NCBI GenBank assembly: GCA_045564915.1
Contig: JBJLGL010000015.1
Span: 1 to 64,000 of the forward strand
DNA: 64,000 nt
Reading direction: 5' to 3'
Source of the DNA: JAQWRV01 sp045564915
Lineage (GTDB): Bacteria > Pseudomonadota > Alphaproteobacteria > Rhodospirillales > Rhodospirillaceae
Numbering within the stretch: the first letter of the stretch is position 1; the number at the start of each line of letters is the position of its first letter. The translations under genes were made by a program, and so were the position numbers. The notes under the pieces are model-generated. The model ran no database searches and was not told the origin of the DNA. It was given only the letters and a program-made list of their open reading frames with translations. Of this stretch, positions 35,339 through 43,745 are shown one piece after another.

Positions 35339-35657
35339 TAGGGTTTGTCCGGTATGTAGGCCTACAGAAGGCTGGGTCTAGTAGGCAAAACCTGCCCTAT
35401 AGCCTTTAATAAACGCTTAAATCGCCGTGCTTTGAAAACTTAATTTCATGCCGAAGTAACCTAGAATTCGCTGATTCATGGATTCTTAAGATTCGTTCGT
35501 CACTCTCTACCTTCTGTAAGGGTAGCTCCACCCTCCTGGAGTATTGCCTGCAAGGTTGTGAGAGCTAAGAAGGTGGCTAAAGCCTCTCTGGTCTCGGTGA
35601 GGAATAAAGGAATGGGCTGTTTTGCACTATGTGCTGCCAGCCCCAGGGAACTGTATA
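35339..35657. other. Divergent intergenic region between export operons
   Basis: 319 bases separating the flhX-fliP row from the flgB-cckA row. It holds a CtrA-type box at 35406-35420. A GG-N10-GC pair at 35538-35551 (TGGAGTATTGCCTGCA) has the spacing but a poor -24 sequence for RpoN. A frame that opens at 35622 joins flgB but adds residues not found in FlgB. No gene is seen. Confidence 0.6.
35406..35420. promoter_or_regulatory. CtrA box TTAA-N7-TTAA
   Basis: TTAATAAACGCTTAA has two perfect TTAA halves spaced by seven bases, the CtrA consensus core. It lies 68 bases before the flhX-like start and about 240 bases before flgB, in the only gap that can drive both export operons. CtrA controls class II flagellar genes in Caulobacter. 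Confidence 0.6.
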
Positions 35658-36056
35658 ATGGATGTAGGTAATCTCAAGCTCTTCCAAATGGCATTGACTA
35701 AGATGGACTGGGCTTCGCAACGGCAGAAACTGCTTTCCCAGAACGTAGTTAACGCGAACACCCCAGATTACAAGCCACAAGATCTTAAGGAAGTTAACTT
35801 CAGGCGCGAGCTTCGCAAAGCTACACCGTTAAATGTCATTCGCACTAACCCTAATCATTCCAAAGGTACGCTCCCGACACGCGATGCATTCCGCAATCGT
35901 GAGGTTCGAAGAAACTTTGAGGCATCACCTGACGGTAATAAGGTCATTCTCGAAGAGCAGATGCAGAAAGTAGGCGATACCCGTGGTGATTATAATATGG
36001 CTCTTACCTTGATGCAGTCACACATGAAGATGCTCAAGACGGCACTCGGTAAGTAA
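35658..36056 (+). CDS. flgB: Flagellar proximal rod protein FlgB
   Basis: 132-residue FlgB. The start MDVGNLKLFQMALTKMDWASQ with LLSQNVVNANTPDYKPQDL shows the rod signature, and the C-terminus has GDYNMALTLMQSHMKMLKTALGK. The frame opens at an ATG at 35622, but the 12 added residues have no counterpart in FlgB, so 35658 was chosen. It is the first gene of flgB-flgC-fliE-fliQ-fliR-flhB-cckA. Confidence 0.94.
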   Translation: MDVGNLKLFQMALTKMDWASQRQKLLSQNVVNANTPDYKPQDLKEVNFRRELRKATPLNVIRTNPNHSKGTLPTRDAFRNREVRRNFEASPDGNKVILEEQMQKVGDTRGDYNMALTLMQSHMKMLKTALGK

Positions 36057-36072
36057 GGGTGGAGGTTAATGA

Positions 36073-36495
36073 TTGCAAATGACGATGGATAATCTCAGCG
36101 CTAGCTCAAAAATTGCCGCGCATGGTATGAAAGCCCAAGCGACGCGCCTCCGTGTCATTGCTGAAAACCTAGCAAACGTTAACTCTACTTCAGAAGTGGC
36201 AGGGGGAGAGCCCTATCGTCGAAAATTAATCACCTTCCGGAATGCACTTGACCGAGAACTCGAAGCTAACACGGTTAAGGTTAAGAGGATTTTTGACGAC
36301 CAGACAGCTCTCGGTTCCCGCTATGACCCCGCACATCCGGCTGCAAACGACCAAGGTTATGTGCTGACTCCTAACGTTAATCCATTAATTGAGATGATGG
36401 ACATGCGTGAGGCGCAGAGGTCGTACGAAGCCAACATGAACGTTATTACAACATCCCGCCAAATGATGGCAAAGACACTTGAACTGCTACGATAG
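36073..36495 (+). CDS. flgC: Flagellar proximal rod protein FlgC
   Basis: 140-residue FlgC with the rod signature ATRLRVIAENLANVNSTSE and the FlgC pair PLIEMMDMREAQRSYEANMNVI. A TTG start at 36073 is 7 bases after GGAGG; ATGs at 36079 and 36085 are further in-frame choices. It follows flgB by 16 bases. Confidence 0.94.
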   Translation: MQMTMDNLSASSKIAAHGMKAQATRLRVIAENLANVNSTSEVAGGEPYRRKLITFRNALDRELEANTVKVKRIFDDQTALGSRYDPAHPAANDQGYVLTPNVNPLIEMMDMREAQRSYEANMNVITTSRQMMAKTLELLR

Positions 36496-36582
36496 ACTGG
36501 CATTAGGCCCTCAACCGCGTGACAAAACCGGAAGGGCCCAAACTGCCTAACAGGACACTTTAAGATAACCCCGGAGGGGACC

Positions 36583-36906
36583 ATGGCAATAGATTTTACA
36601 AGTGCAATTAACGCATATACAGAGGCAGCAGGCGCAGTGCGCGAGGCCGCGCAAACCGGCGCAGTAGTCTCCCCTGGTGAGAGTGGGGCTAATTCTTTTG
36701 CTGGTATGGTCAAGGATTCTCTGACTAACGCAAAAGAGGTTGGTGAACGAGCTGAACAATTGTCAATGGCAAACATCGCTGGCGAAGCGAATATGATGGA
36801 TGTTGTGACAGCCGTGGCTAATGCCGAACATACCTTAAATACCGTTGTTGCGGTACGTGACAAGGTGCTAGAGGCCTATAAAGAAATCTTACGAATGCCA
36901 ATTTAA
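36583..36906 (+). CDS. fliE: Flagellar hook-basal body protein FliE
   Basis: 107-residue FliE, the adaptor between the MS ring and the rod. FAGMVKDSLTNAKEVGERAEQ and the C-terminal VVTAVANAEHTLNTVVAVRDKVLEAYKEILRMPI are typical. GGAGG stands 7-11 bases before the ATG. The length fits the family. Confidence 0.93.
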   Translation: MAIDFTSAINAYTEAAGAVREAAQTGAVVSPGESGANSFAGMVKDSLTNAKEVGERAEQLSMANIAGEANMMDVVTAVANAEHTLNTVVAVRDKVLEAYKEILRMPI

Positions 36907-36946
36907 GGTGGTTGACTGAAAGTTATAGAGGCATCGGGATAACGTA

Positions 36947-37213
36947 ATGAACGAGATGGAGGTCTTGGACTTAGGTCGCGATGCGGTATGGGTCTTTCTC
37001 AAAGTTGCAGGCCCAATTCTTATCGTGGGTTTGGCCGTTGGATTATCTATCTCTATCTTTCAGACTTTGACTCATCTCCAAGAGATGACTCTCACGTTTA
37101 TTCCTAAAATCGTCGCTGTTTTTGGATCTTTGATACTATTCCTTCCTTGGATGCTGGCTCAGTTAAACGAATTGATGCAACGCGTGATGGATAAAATTAT
37201 TAGCTTGCCTTAG
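36947..37213 (+). CDS. fliQ: Flagellar export gate protein FliQ
   Basis: 88-residue FliQ with two membrane helices (about 14-38, VFLKVAGPILIVGLAVGLSISIFQ, and 50-74) and the family motif QTLTHLQEMTLTFIPKIVAVF between them. It forms the export gate with FliP and FliR. It lies 40 bases after fliE. Confidence 0.95.
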   Translation: MNEMEVLDLGRDAVWVFLKVAGPILIVGLAVGLSISIFQTLTHLQEMTLTFIPKIVAVFGSLILFLPWMLAQLNELMQRVMDKIISLP

Positions 37214-37270
37214 CCGACCCGTTCGTCGGTAGCCTGTGATAGGCGTAAGGCATTCGAATGAGGCAAACCA

Positions 37271-38035
37271 ATGCTGAGCGACTTGCTCTCACTGAATGTT
37301 TTCTATTTCCTGCTGGTCTTCGCGCGCCTTTCGGTCGTCTTTTTGTTGATGCCGGGTATCTCGGCTGCCTATGTTCCCACGCGTATTCGGCTCATGCTGG
37401 CGTTATTAGTCACGCTCATTAGCTTACCATTAGTGCAGCATTATTTGCCGAACCAACCTGAATCTGCGGCTGAGTTAGTCAAGCTGATTTTCTTTGAAGT
37501 TGTTATGGGTGCTTTGATCGGCACAGTGATCCAGATGGTCATGACTGCACTAAACCTCGCTGGCATGGTGATTAGCCGATCCGCAGGGCTGATGAATGCA
37601 TTCGTGGATGATCCCATAAGTAATTCACAGAGTGCTATCGTAATAAGCCTGTTAAATGTCATGGCCGTTGTTTTAATATTTAGCAGTGGGCTCCATGGTT
37701 TCATGATAATGGCTATCGTTGATAGCTATTCTTTGATCTCACCTAATGAACCTTTCTTGATGGGAGATCTTCTTAACACTGTCGTTACAGTTCTGAATAA
37801 GTCCTTTCATATAGGACTACAGATTGCATCACCGTTCTTAATGTATGCCCTGGTATTTCAGGTTACGATGGGTGTGATGTCTCGGCTTTCACCACAAATG
37901 AATATATTCTTCGTTGCCTTGCCTCTTCAAATCCTGTTGGGCTTTGCACTACTTACTATAGCCCTACCGGCTATGATGCTCGTGTTCTTGAATTTCTTTG
38001 ATTCTAACCTTCATAGCTTATTAGCACCTAGTTAG
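37271..38035 (+). CDS. fliR: Flagellar export gate protein FliR
   Basis: 254-residue FliR with about six membrane helices; FYFLLVFARLSVVFLLMPGIS at the start and AGMVISRSAGLMNAFVDDP in the middle are characteristic. It forms one subunit of the FliP5-FliQ4-FliR1 gate. It is followed after 6 bases by flhB. Confidence 0.95.
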   Translation: MLSDLLSLNVFYFLLVFARLSVVFLLMPGISAAYVPTRIRLMLALLVTLISLPLVQHYLPNQPESAAELVKLIFFEVVMGALIGTVIQMVMTALNLAGMVISRSAGLMNAFVDDPISNSQSAIVISLLNVMAVVLIFSSGLHGFMIMAIVDSYSLISPNEPFLMGDLLNTVVTVLNKSFHIGLQIASPFLMYALVFQVTMGVMSRLSPQMNIFFVALPLQILLGFALLTIALPAMMLVFLNFFDSNLHSLLAPS

Positions 38036-38041
38036 GTTGAG

Positions 38042-39109
38042 ATGTCGGAAGATAAAGACTCTAAAACTGAGGAACCAACTGCTAAGCGCATGGGCAAGGC
38101 GCGCAGTGAGGGTGATGTACCACAGTCACAAGAGGTTAAAACCTTTGCCATGCTCTTGGCGGGCTTGATTGTTATCGGCACAATGGCACCAACGATTGCA
38201 GCTGAACTGGCTGATTATTTGACCGTTTTTCTAGAACGCCCCCATACTATTCCATTTGAAGCGGAGGGTATCCGACTTCTCTTTGTCGAAGTTTCTTTGG
38301 CCATTTCCCTGCTGTTGGCACTTCCCATGGCGTTATTTGTTTTTGCTGCAATAGCTAGCGGCATTGCAGTTAATGGTCTCCTTTGGACCCCAAAAAAACT
38401 ATCACCAAAAATTTCATCTCTTAGCCCAATATCAGGTTTTAAGAAGCTATTCTCATCCCAATCTCTCGTCGAAGCTGGAAAAGGGATTGTAAAGATAATT
38501 ATAGTTGGTGTTTTGGTTGCGTTCGTGATCGTGCCTCTATTTCGTCACCCCGATCAGGTTGTTGATCGCCATATTATCTTGACACTTAGCGAAATTCACT
38601 GGTTGGTTATCCTCGTCCTTTTCCTGGTCGTTATTATTATGGCGCTGATAGCAATGGCTGATTTGACCTATCAACGTTGGCAACATAAAGAAAAGCTGAA
38701 AATGACTAAGCAAGAGGTCAAGGATGAACACAAGGAATCAGAAGGGGACCCCAAGATTAAGAGCCGCATTCGCGCCTTGCGGATGGAACGCCATCGCCAG
38801 CGCATGATGGCGGCTGTACCCAATGCAAGTGTTGTAATTACTAATCCGACTCACTATGCCATTGCGTTGAAATATGACATTAATGATATGCATGCCCCGA
38901 TTCTCGTTGCTAAAGGTGCCGACTACCTAGCTCGTCGCATCAGGCAGATCGCAGAAGAAAACGATGTGCCACTCGTTGAAAACCCGCCGCTAGCCCGTGC
39001 ACTTTATGCATCCGTAGAAGTTGATCAGGAAATACCAGAAGAGCATTATAAGGCAGTTGCTGAGGTTATCGGATACGTCATGCAGATGAAGGGACAATTT
39101 GCAAATTAA
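38042..39109 (+). CDS. flhB: Flagellar export switch protein FlhB
   Basis: 355-residue FlhB. It opens with the usual polar stretch (EDKDSKTEEPTAKRMGKARSEGDVPQSQE), has four membrane helices (about 30-215), and a cytoplasmic domain with the self-cleavage motif NPTH (Asn268-Pro269). The C-terminal part (DVPLVENPPLARALYASVEVDQEIPEEHYKAVAEVIGYV) is complete, so the separate FlhX-type gene is an addition, not a replacement. Its stop lies within the start of cckA. Confidence 0.96.
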   Translation: MSEDKDSKTEEPTAKRMGKARSEGDVPQSQEVKTFAMLLAGLIVIGTMAPTIAAELADYLTVFLERPHTIPFEAEGIRLLFVEVSLAISLLLALPMALFVFAAIASGIAVNGLLWTPKKLSPKISSLSPISGFKKLFSSQSLVEAGKGIVKIIIVGVLVAFVIVPLFRHPDQVVDRHIILTLSEIHWLVILVLFLVVIIMALIAMADLTYQRWQHKEKLKMTKQEVKDEHKESEGDPKIKSRIRALRMERHRQRMMAAVPNASVVITNPTHYAIALKYDINDMHAPILVAKGADYLARRIRQIAEENDVPLVENPPLARALYASVEVDQEIPEEHYKAVAEVIGYVMQMKGQFAN

Positions 39110-41609
39110 TCTCAGAATATGGGCGGCAGTATCATTTGGCACCATAGCTTTCTTGGGGCTTGGTCTGAACGTTCTGTTCAGCTATTTACCTTGGCCGTGG
39201 GCGATAATGATTGGGGCAATTTTTTGGCTCATATCATTGGTACTGTTCTGGACAATTATCTCCCGCAAGCCGTCAGTTCAGCAGCATCTTGAATTTTTGG
39301 CGACAGCGTTGGACGGATCGCCGGGCCCACGGATAGTGACCGAGGGGCCAAGCACTGTCGTGTATGCAAACGATTGGGGTGCTGACTGGCTGCAGAGAAC
39401 CAACCCCCTTGACCGTCTTTCGGCATTAGCCGCTCGTGAATATGATGGTGCCGATGCACTGGCTCGATTGCGCCAGGCTTTGGACGCTGAATTGTCCGAT
39501 CAGATTGAAGTGCCTCTCAGGGGGGAAATGCCCGAGCCTGATTGGTTTCAGGTAGGTATTCGACCTCTCGATGCTTTGCCGGGCTATTTTGTCTGGTCCC
39601 TTGAAGATATCACAGCTAACAAAGCTATTAATGATATATTGAGCCAGGAGCGCCAGGATCTTGCTGACTTTCTTGATTACATGCCTACCGGTGTTTACTC
39701 CGTAGATGTAGATGGGGAATTCCACTACGCAAATCAAAGATTTTTGCAGTGGCTTGGTTATACACCTGAAGAAATTCATGGGAAATCGTTGGATGATGTA
39801 ATTGAAGGAACAGTACGACCTGATCCGGATGGTGAGTGGCATGGTTCAGTACTATTTAAGAGCAAATTCGGTGAGACTGTTGAAGCTTTGGTTTTCCAAG
39901 CCACATTTGATGATGCGGGTATAACTCGGACAAGGTCTATCGTTCTGCGCGACGTATCGTCCGAAAAAAACTCTGAATACAACGACGGACGCAGTCATTT
40001 TCGTTCCCTATTTGACTCTGCTCCCGTAGCTATCGCAATCGTTGAGCCTGATGGAGTAATTGGTGATTGCAACCGTTCATTTGCACAGTTGGTTTTACGT
40101 GACCGTGAATTATTGCTCGGTTCTGAATTAGCCAGTTTCTTAACTGAGGATGACCGGCGAGCGCTTAAATATGAGCTAGACCGCATTCTCACTGGAAGGT
40201 CAGATCGTGCTCAAGTGGATGCTCGGCTCATGGGTGTCCGATCCACTCAAGTTTCTATATTCCTGGGGCCGCTATCAGGCCCTGTTGCGGCGGCGGCTGG
40301 CGAAATTGATGGTGCTATTGTTCATGTTATTGATACGACGGAACAAAAGAATCTCGAGGTCCAGTTCGCTCAAGCACAGAAGATGCAGGCTATGGGTCAG
40401 CTAGCTGGCGGTGTAGCCCATGATTTTAATAACTTACTAACCGCAATGATTGGATTTTGCGACTTACTCCTTCAGCGTCATGCAGCGGGAGACCCTTCGT
40501 TCGCTGATATCATGCAGATAAAGCAAAATGCTAATCGTGCTGCAAACCTAGTACGACAATTGCTGGCATTCTCTCGGAAACAACCATTACAGCCAAAGGA
40601 ACTGAGTTGTACAGATCATCTGACAGAGTTGTCTCACTTATTGACTCGGCTTATTGGTGAATCGATTGAATTTAAACTGGTACATGGCCGAGATTTAGGC
40701 GTGGTGCGCGTTGACCCGGGTCAGTTTGATCAAATTATTATCAATCTTGCTGTGAATGCGCGCGACGCAATGCCTGGAGGTGGGACGCTTACCATTACAA
40801 CTGATACTCAAGTATTCGATGCGCCAAATCAATTAGGTGCGGAACAGGTGCCTGCGGGACGATACGTAACAATTACTGTTTCCGATACGGGCAAGGGTAT
40901 TGCTCGAGAGGATATTGGCCGTATTTTTGAACCGTTCTTTTCGACCAAGGTAGAGACACCGGGCGCTGGTACAGGTCTCGGACTTGCCACTGTTTATGGG
41001 ATCGTCCGCCAAACAGGTGGTTTTATTCTTGTTGATTCGGCGCCAGGAGAAGGGGCTAATTTTGTTATTTATCTTCCACGTTTGTCGCCCGAGGGTATTG
41101 AAGAAGGCGCATCTGGTTCTGATGAATTAGAAAACCTAACTCTACAGGCCCGTTCTGAGGGAGACCCGGTCGCGCTTGCTGGAGAAATTGGCAAGGCTTT
41201 GGTTGTCAGTCGGGGTGACGGCGATTTATCGGGTAGCGGTACTATACTGCTTGTCGAGGATGAAGATGCCGTTCGCGTTTTTGCTACGCGAGCACTAAAG
41301 AATAAGGGCTATAATGTTCTGGAAGCCCGTACTGGGGAGCAGGCGATGGATATCCTTCGTGATACGGAAGATCTAGATCTTCTAATCACCGATATGATGA
41401 TGCCCGGTATGGATGGAGGAACATTGGCTCGTTTTGTCAGAGTCGAACGGCCTGGAGTGCGCATTATTCTCATTTCTGGGTATTCGGAAGAAGTCGCCCG
41501 TGGGGATGTGGTTGATAGCTCAGACATCCATTTTCTGCCAAAGCCGTTTAGCCTTGGACAGCTCGCTACTAAGGTCAAAGACGTTCTCGCTATGCCGACA
41601 GGTCACTAG
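39099..41609 (+). CDS. cckA: Hybrid sensor histidine kinase CckA
   Basis: 836 residues. Two membrane helices (about 8-28 and 33-53) are followed by PAS-type domains (about 65-170, 185-290 and 305-410), a HisKA domain with His441 in GGVAHDFNNLL, an ATPase domain (about 530-660; NLAVNARDAM, DTGKGI, GTGLGLATVYG) and a receiver domain with Asp765 (LLITDMMMPGMDGG). This architecture and the place behind flhB identify CckA, which phosphorylates CtrA through ChpT. The start is a TTG overlapping the end of flhB by 11 bases; no in-frame ATG precedes the first helix. Confidence 0.93.
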   Translation: MQINLRIWAAVSFGTIAFLGLGLNVLFSYLPWPWAIMIGAIFWLISLVLFWTIISRKPSVQQHLEFLATALDGSPGPRIVTEGPSTVVYANDWGADWLQRTNPLDRLSALAAREYDGADALARLRQALDAELSDQIEVPLRGEMPEPDWFQVGIRPLDALPGYFVWSLEDITANKAINDILSQERQDLADFLDYMPTGVYSVDVDGEFHYANQRFLQWLGYTPEEIHGKSLDDVIEGTVRPDPDGEWHGSVLFKSKFGETVEALVFQATFDDAGITRTRSIVLRDVSSEKNSEYNDGRSHFRSLFDSAPVAIAIVEPDGVIGDCNRSFAQLVLRDRELLLGSELASFLTEDDRRALKYELDRILTGRSDRAQVDARLMGVRSTQVSIFLGPLSGPVAAAAGEIDGAIVHVIDTTEQKNLEVQFAQAQKMQAMGQLAGGVAHDFNNLLTAMIGFCDLLLQRHAAGDPSFADIMQIKQNANRAANLVRQLLAFSRKQPLQPKELSCTDHLTELSHLLTRLIGESIEFKLVHGRDLGVVRVDPGQFDQIIINLAVNARDAMPGGGTLTITTDTQVFDAPNQLGAEQVPAGRYVTITVSDTGKGIAREDIGRIFEPFFSTKVETPGAGTGLGLATVYGIVRQTGGFILVDSAPGEGANFVIYLPRLSPEGIEEGASGSDELENLTLQARSEGDPVALAGEIGKALVVSRGDGDLSGSGTILLVEDEDAVRVFATRALKNKGYNVLEARTGEQAMDILRDTEDLDLLITDMMMPGMDGGTLARFVRVERPGVRIILISGYSEEVARGDVVDSSDIHFLPKPFSLGQLATKVKDVLAMPTGH

Positions 41610-41663
41610 TAGTAATGATTAGTGCATTATAGAGTATTGTTTTTAAATGATAATATATATTTT

Positions 41664-41710
41664 GTTCTTGTTCTGTACTTTTATCTAGACAATAAGAACA
41701 AAACACGTAC
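41664..41710 (+). promoter_or_regulatory. Two near-consensus SOS boxes before recA
   Basis: The alphaproteobacterial LexA site is GTTC-N7-GTTC. Here GTTC-N7-GTAC occurs at 41664-41678 and GAAC-N7-GTAC at 41696-41710, each one base from a half-site match. They lie about 100 and 60 bases before the recA ATG, where LexA sites are expected. Confidence 0.45.
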
Positions 41711-41765
41711 ATTAGGGACCGTTGCACACGTTGATCGACCAGATTAAACACGGAGGGCGGTACTG

Positions 41766-42863
41766 ATGGCCAAGCCAGACTTGAAAGTGGTGGAGACCAA
41801 AAGCGACATGGATAAGAGCAAAGCGCTCGATGCGGCTTTAACACAGATCGAACGATCATTTGGCAAGGGCTCGATTATGAGGCTCGGTCAGCGTGAGACG
41901 GCTGTGGATATTGAAGCTATTCCGACGGGGTCTCTCGGACTGGATCTGGCCCTTGGCATTGGTGGCTTGCCACGTGGTCGTATTGTTGAGATATATGGTC
42001 CAGAAAGTTCAGGTAAAACGACTCTAGCATTGCACGTCATTGCCGAAGCCCAGAAGAAAGGTGGCGCCTGCGCGTTCATTGACGCTGAGCATGCTCTTGA
42101 TCCAGCATATGCCCGCAAACTGGGTGTGGATCTGGACGATCTCTTGATCTCTCAGCCAGATGCTGGTGAGCAGGCTCTTGAAATCGCCGATACATTAGTC
42201 CGATCAAGCGCCATTGACGTGCTAGTGGTTGACTCTGTTGCTGCGCTAACACCACGCGCTGAACTTGAAGGTGAAATGGGCGACCACCACGTTGGTCTTC
42301 AGGCTCGATTAATGAGCCAAGCCTTACGCAAGCTGACAGCCTCAGTAGCTAAATCAAATACGATGATAATTTTTATTAACCAGATCCGCATGAAAATTGG
42401 GGTAATGTTTGGTAATCCTGAAACTACGACTGGAGGTAATGCCTTGAAGTTTTACTCTTCAGTCCGCCTTGATATTCGCCGTATCGGTCAAATCAAAGAT
42501 CGTGATGAAGTGGTTGGCAACCAGACTCGAGTCAAAGTAGTTAAAAACAAAGTGGCTCCACCGTTTAAGCAAGTTGAATTCGATATCATGTATGGTGAGG
42601 GTGTATCCAAGATGGGTGAACTGCTTGATCTCGGTGTTAAAGCTGGCTTAGTTGAAAAGTCAGGGTCATGGTTCTCGTGCAAATCTGAACGGATTGGACA
42701 AGGCCGTGAAAACGCAAAATTATTTTTGAAAGAGAATCCTGAGATGGCTGCTAGCCTTGAACATCAAATTAGGGTCAACGCAGGCCTAATTGCCGAAAAG
42801 ATGATTGGTGATATTGAAGAGGAAAATAAGACAGAAAACAGTGAAGAGCCAGCTGCTGAATAG
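41766..42863 (+). CDS. recA: Recombinase RecA
   Basis: 365-residue RecA, the strand-exchange ATPase of homologous recombination and the SOS coprotease. The Walker A motif GPESSGKTT (residues 78-86), the DAEHALDPAYARKLGVD block, Walker B LVVDSVAAL, and the NQIRMKIGVMFGNPETTTGG loop 2 region are intact. The C-terminus is acidic as usual. GGAGG stands 9-13 bases upstream of the ATG. It is monocistronic with a strong terminator. Confidence 0.98.
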   Translation: MAKPDLKVVETKSDMDKSKALDAALTQIERSFGKGSIMRLGQRETAVDIEAIPTGSLGLDLALGIGGLPRGRIVEIYGPESSGKTTLALHVIAEAQKKGGACAFIDAEHALDPAYARKLGVDLDDLLISQPDAGEQALEIADTLVRSSAIDVLVVDSVAALTPRAELEGEMGDHHVGLQARLMSQALRKLTASVAKSNTMIIFINQIRMKIGVMFGNPETTTGGNALKFYSSVRLDIRRIGQIKDRDEVVGNQTRVKVVKNKVAPPFKQVEFDIMYGEGVSKMGELLDLGVKAGLVEKSGSWFSCKSERIGQGRENAKLFLKENPEMAASLEHQIRVNAGLIAEKMIGDIEEENKTENSEEPAAE

Positions 42864-42885
42864 CAGCTTATATCCCCTCAAGTAC

Positions 42886-42930
42886 TTATGGCGGCGGAGC
42901 TTAACTTAGTCCGCCGCCATAAATGTGTTT
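42886..42930 (+). terminator. Rho-independent terminator after recA
   Basis: A perfect 13-bp stem TTATGGCGGCGGA/TCCGCCGCCATAA (42886-42898 with 42910-42922) with an 11-base loop is followed by ATGTGTTT. The T-tract is weak but the stem is very strong. Confidence 0.8.
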
Positions 42931-43081
42931 GACTATTTAAGAGTCTGAGACTGTGTTTACTAGAGGAAGTAAAAGTAGCGATGCCTATATGCCTATTGAC
43001 CTATATCCGTTAGAAGGAAACGGAGAAAATAAAAGTCTGGCTAGCTGCTGTAGGTAGATGCCTAACTGAGGAATAGTGACA

Positions 43082-43555
43082 ATGTCTATATTTGATCGGG
43101 ACTATTACATCAAACTCGTTGAGCGGGACTATTTCGGGAATGTTGCGAAAGAAGATATTGCAGCAGCTTGTGGTTGTTTTGCGAGCGACTCGGAAGTAGT
43201 AATTTACCATGGGGACAACGAAGTTCGTCGGTTTTACGCTAGTCCAGCTGCAGGACAACTTCCTTTAGAAGCTTTTTACGATCACTTACTTGGCAACTAC
43301 GATGCGCACTTTGAAGGTTTTGAACACACTATAGACGTCGAGGATCAACGTTGTGCAGCAAACTTTACCGTTACGCTAACACCCAAAATAGGTTCAGACT
43401 ACGAGGATACGGGGACCTTAACATTAAACAACTCCAATTTTTTCCGGTGCCGTGGTGGTAAGATTTATTATATGGTGATTTACTATGCCAACCCGACACT
43501 CGGAGCAAAATTAGGAACCCAAACGACAAGCCCGACAGGGTTTCCAAAAGCCTGA
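43082..43555 (+). CDS. SnoaL/NTF2-like protein, function unknown
   Basis: 157 residues with the cone-shaped NTF2/SnoaL pattern: an N-terminal helix (YYIKLVERDYFGNVAKEDIAA), then CFASDSEVVIYH, a helix with FYDHLLGNYDAHF, and long strands (QRCAANFTVTLTP, NFFRCRGGKIYYMVIYYANP). Such folds serve as small enzymes or binding proteins; no catalytic pair can be named. A GTG at 43076 is an alternative start. It stands alone between recA and alaS. Confidence 0.7.
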   Translation: MSIFDRDYYIKLVERDYFGNVAKEDIAAACGCFASDSEVVIYHGDNEVRRFYASPAAGQLPLEAFYDHLLGNYDAHFEGFEHTIDVEDQRCAANFTVTLTPKIGSDYEDTGTLTLNNSNFFRCRGGKIYYMVIYYANPTLGAKLGTQTTSPTGFPKA

Positions 43556-43745
43556 GTGTGTAAGTTGTGATGTAAATTAGATGCGCCCGCTGGCAAGCGT
43601 TCTGGACACTCCACTGGAGACTCTATAAAAACCAAGCCGTCCGGCCCAGACCTAGACTAACTTCGGAGGCGGGATCATAAATAAGTTTGCAAAGGGTGGC
43701 CCCATGTGGCTAATCCGTTGCTTTCTTTTGATAGTATTGGTTGAG

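Noticed and set aside
35538..35551. GG-N10-GC pair before flgB as an RpoN promoter
   Set aside because: The -24 half reads TGGAGT instead of TGGCAC. A CtrA-type site nearby is the better candidate for this early operon.
43704..43745. Fourteen extra hydrophobic codons as a signal or membrane anchor of AlaRS
   Set aside because: AlaRS is cytosolic and begins at the motif after the internal Met; the extension is best explained as an upstream in-frame ATG.
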